Source: UBA5868 sp964482025 (GTDB lineage Bacteria > Pseudomonadota > Gammaproteobacteria > Pseudomonadales > Cellvibrionaceae). From it: a DNA stretch of 6,181 bases. Within the stretch, counting starts at the first letter, position 1; every line of letters begins with the position of its first letter. This document shows positions 5,486-6,181 of the stretch, piece after piece. A program made the position numbers and the translations under genes. The DNA is taken from assembly GCA_964482025.1 (NCBI GenBank), contig CAYZVN010000124.1, positions 1 through 6,181 on the forward strand. Reading direction: 5' to 3'. The notes beneath the pieces were generated by a model. It saw nothing but the letters and a program-made list of their open reading frames with translations, had not been told where the DNA came from and did no database searches.

Positions 5486-6181
5486 TCAACGCAACAGGCG
5501 AACATTATCGAGCTGCAGCACGACACCCCGCTGGTTGCCAAAGCGTGGCGACAGGACCAAGGGCGTGTTGACCCTAGTCAGATCCAGTCCGGCGGCGGCA
5601 AGCTCCGCCAAAGGTACGCTATAGCGCGTCCAGGTATTGTGCGCAGGATAACCGAGAGTGTAATCACCGGAGCTGCAGGGGTAGACGCAGTCGACGCGAA
5701 AAACGAGAGGATCCTTGGTCGCACGCGTATCCGCAATAATGCGCACATCCAGAACGATCTCGCGAAACCCAGAGAAATCCACCGGCGCCGCCGACTGGAA
5801 AAAGCCGATGCCGCGATCCGTATTAAAGCTAACTTGCGCGACTGTGCCGTAACTGCCGCCGACCTCCGCCAGCTGATAGTCCACCGTGCCTTCCTCCGTC
5901 CAGGTAAACCACTGGTAAGGCGGGGTTACCGCGCCGTCGAAGATCACGAACTCGAGCTCAGCGCCGGGATCCACTGGTATCGGTGGTATCACCCCAGGGT
6001 TTAAGGTGAAATCACCGTCACTGGAACCGCATCCGCGCCCCGTCTCCGGATCCTTACGGCACTCAAAAACACGTACGTAATCCACCAGCATCGTCTGCGG
6101 AAAAATACTTTCGTCGATGCCAGTGTCGTTAACATTGCCGGCCCAGTCGCCGCCCACCGCAAGGTTCAAAATCATATGAAA
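5486..6181 (-). CDS. Glycoside hydrolase family 16 (laminarinase-like), C-terminal part, 5'-truncated by window edge
   Basis: This is the 3' end of a probably secreted GH16 endo-glucanase. The frame stays open to the last base; codons for Phe and His precede the Met at 6175, giving FHMILNLAVGGDWAG, an internal GH16 strand motif, so that Met is not the start. Counting from it, residues 1-37 finish the GH16 jelly roll (NLAVGG, then FPQTMLVDYVRVFE). The catalytic ExDxxE motif lies outside the window. Residues 38-72 form a Gly/Pro-rich linker with a possible disulfide (C39 and C49). Residues 73-229 look like a beta-sandwich module with a VDCVYPC motif (C163, C167) and an ending VLQLDNVRLLR; I recognise this as similar to the ExoP C-terminal galactose-binding-like domain. 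GH16 enzymes of this type cut beta-1,3 or mixed-linkage glucans, but related subfamilies cut agar, carrageenan or porphyran, so the substrate is unproven. The stop is TGA. It is followed by a stem-loop, which suggests a transcription unit separate from the downstream ABC operon. Confidence 0.88.
   Translation of the reverse strand, partial: FHMILNLAVGGDWAGNVNDTGIDESIFPQTMLVDYVRVFECRKDPETGRGCGSSDGDFTLNPGVIPPIPVDPGAELEFVIFDGAVTPPYQWFTWTEEGTVDYQLAEVGGSYGTVAQVSFNTDRGIGFFQSAAPVDFSGFREIVLDVRIIADTRATKDPLVFRVDCVYPCSSGDYTLGYPAHNTWTRYSVPLAELAAAGLDLTRVNTPLVLSPRFGNQRGVVLQLDNVRLLR

Noticed and set aside
5298..5489. Minus-strand 63-codon frame after the GH16 stop, starting at TTG and overlapping the stop
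   Set aside because: It has no ribosome-binding site and no clear hydrophobic or domain pattern, it is very basic, and it runs through the strong stem-loop and the presumed promoter region.
5435..6004. Plus-strand 189-codon open frame antisense to the GH16 gene
   Set aside because: The minus strand encodes a clear GH16 end and beta-sandwich module; the plus-strand product is Arg/His-rich and unrecognisable.
6173..6175. ATG at 6175 as the start of a short secreted protein
   Set aside because: The codons before it (Phe, His) continue the conserved GH16 strand, there is no ribosome-binding site within the window, and no signal peptide follows. The gene continues past the edge.
1..6181. CRISPR array, insertion sequence, prophage, toxin-antitoxin or retron signals
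   Set aside because: I found no regularly spaced long repeats, transposase or integrase frames, terminal inverted repeats, or tRNA-like cloverleaf in either strand.

Overview
The window looks like a piece of a Gram-negative, polysaccharide-degrading gammaproteobacterial chromosome, most likely from the Cellvibrionaceae (Cellvibrio, Saccharophagus or Teredinibacter-like). This placement is an inference from gene content: a secreted GH16-type glucanase with a C-terminal carbohydrate-binding-like module lies beside a fused GldF/GldG-type ABC transporter gene, and the GC content is moderate. I could not confirm it by a database search. Every supported gene is on the minus strand, so the window reads biologically from right to left.

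Right end (6181 to 5486): the 3' part of a GH16-family glycoside hydrolase gene. The open frame runs off the window edge and the catalytic centre lies outside. What remains is the end of the GH16 fold, a short disulfide-type linker and a C-terminal beta-sandwich module resembling the ExoP C-terminal domain. A strong stem-loop follows its stop codon.

Intergenic and leader region (5485 to 5043): it holds the stem-loop, a cluster of helically spaced GGAAAA repeats, a weak sigma70-like promoter candidate, a GC-rich hairpin, and a possible 60-codon membrane microprotein with a good ribosome-binding site that overlaps the first transporter gene.

Main operon (5042 to 200): an ABC ATPase (314 aa, GTG start), a GldF-GldG fusion protein (963 aa, overlapping the ATPase gene by 11 nt) and a DUF4340 protein (334 aa, 12 nt further on). 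Each has a strong Shine-Dalgarno sequence. The operon closes with a textbook intrinsic terminator at 137-167. Together they should form one inner-membrane ABC-2-type exporter or envelope machine. The ATPase drives the six-helix permease part, while the large GldG part and the DUF4340 protein form anchored, non-cytoplasmic auxiliary domains. The substrate is unknown. The family name comes from Bacteroidetes gliding, but nothing here shows a gliding function.

Left end (1 to 136): no gene is visible. There is a third copy of the terminator stem arm and a weak minus-strand promoter candidate pointing out of the window. I see no tRNA, rRNA, CRISPR array, insertion sequence or prophage signal.
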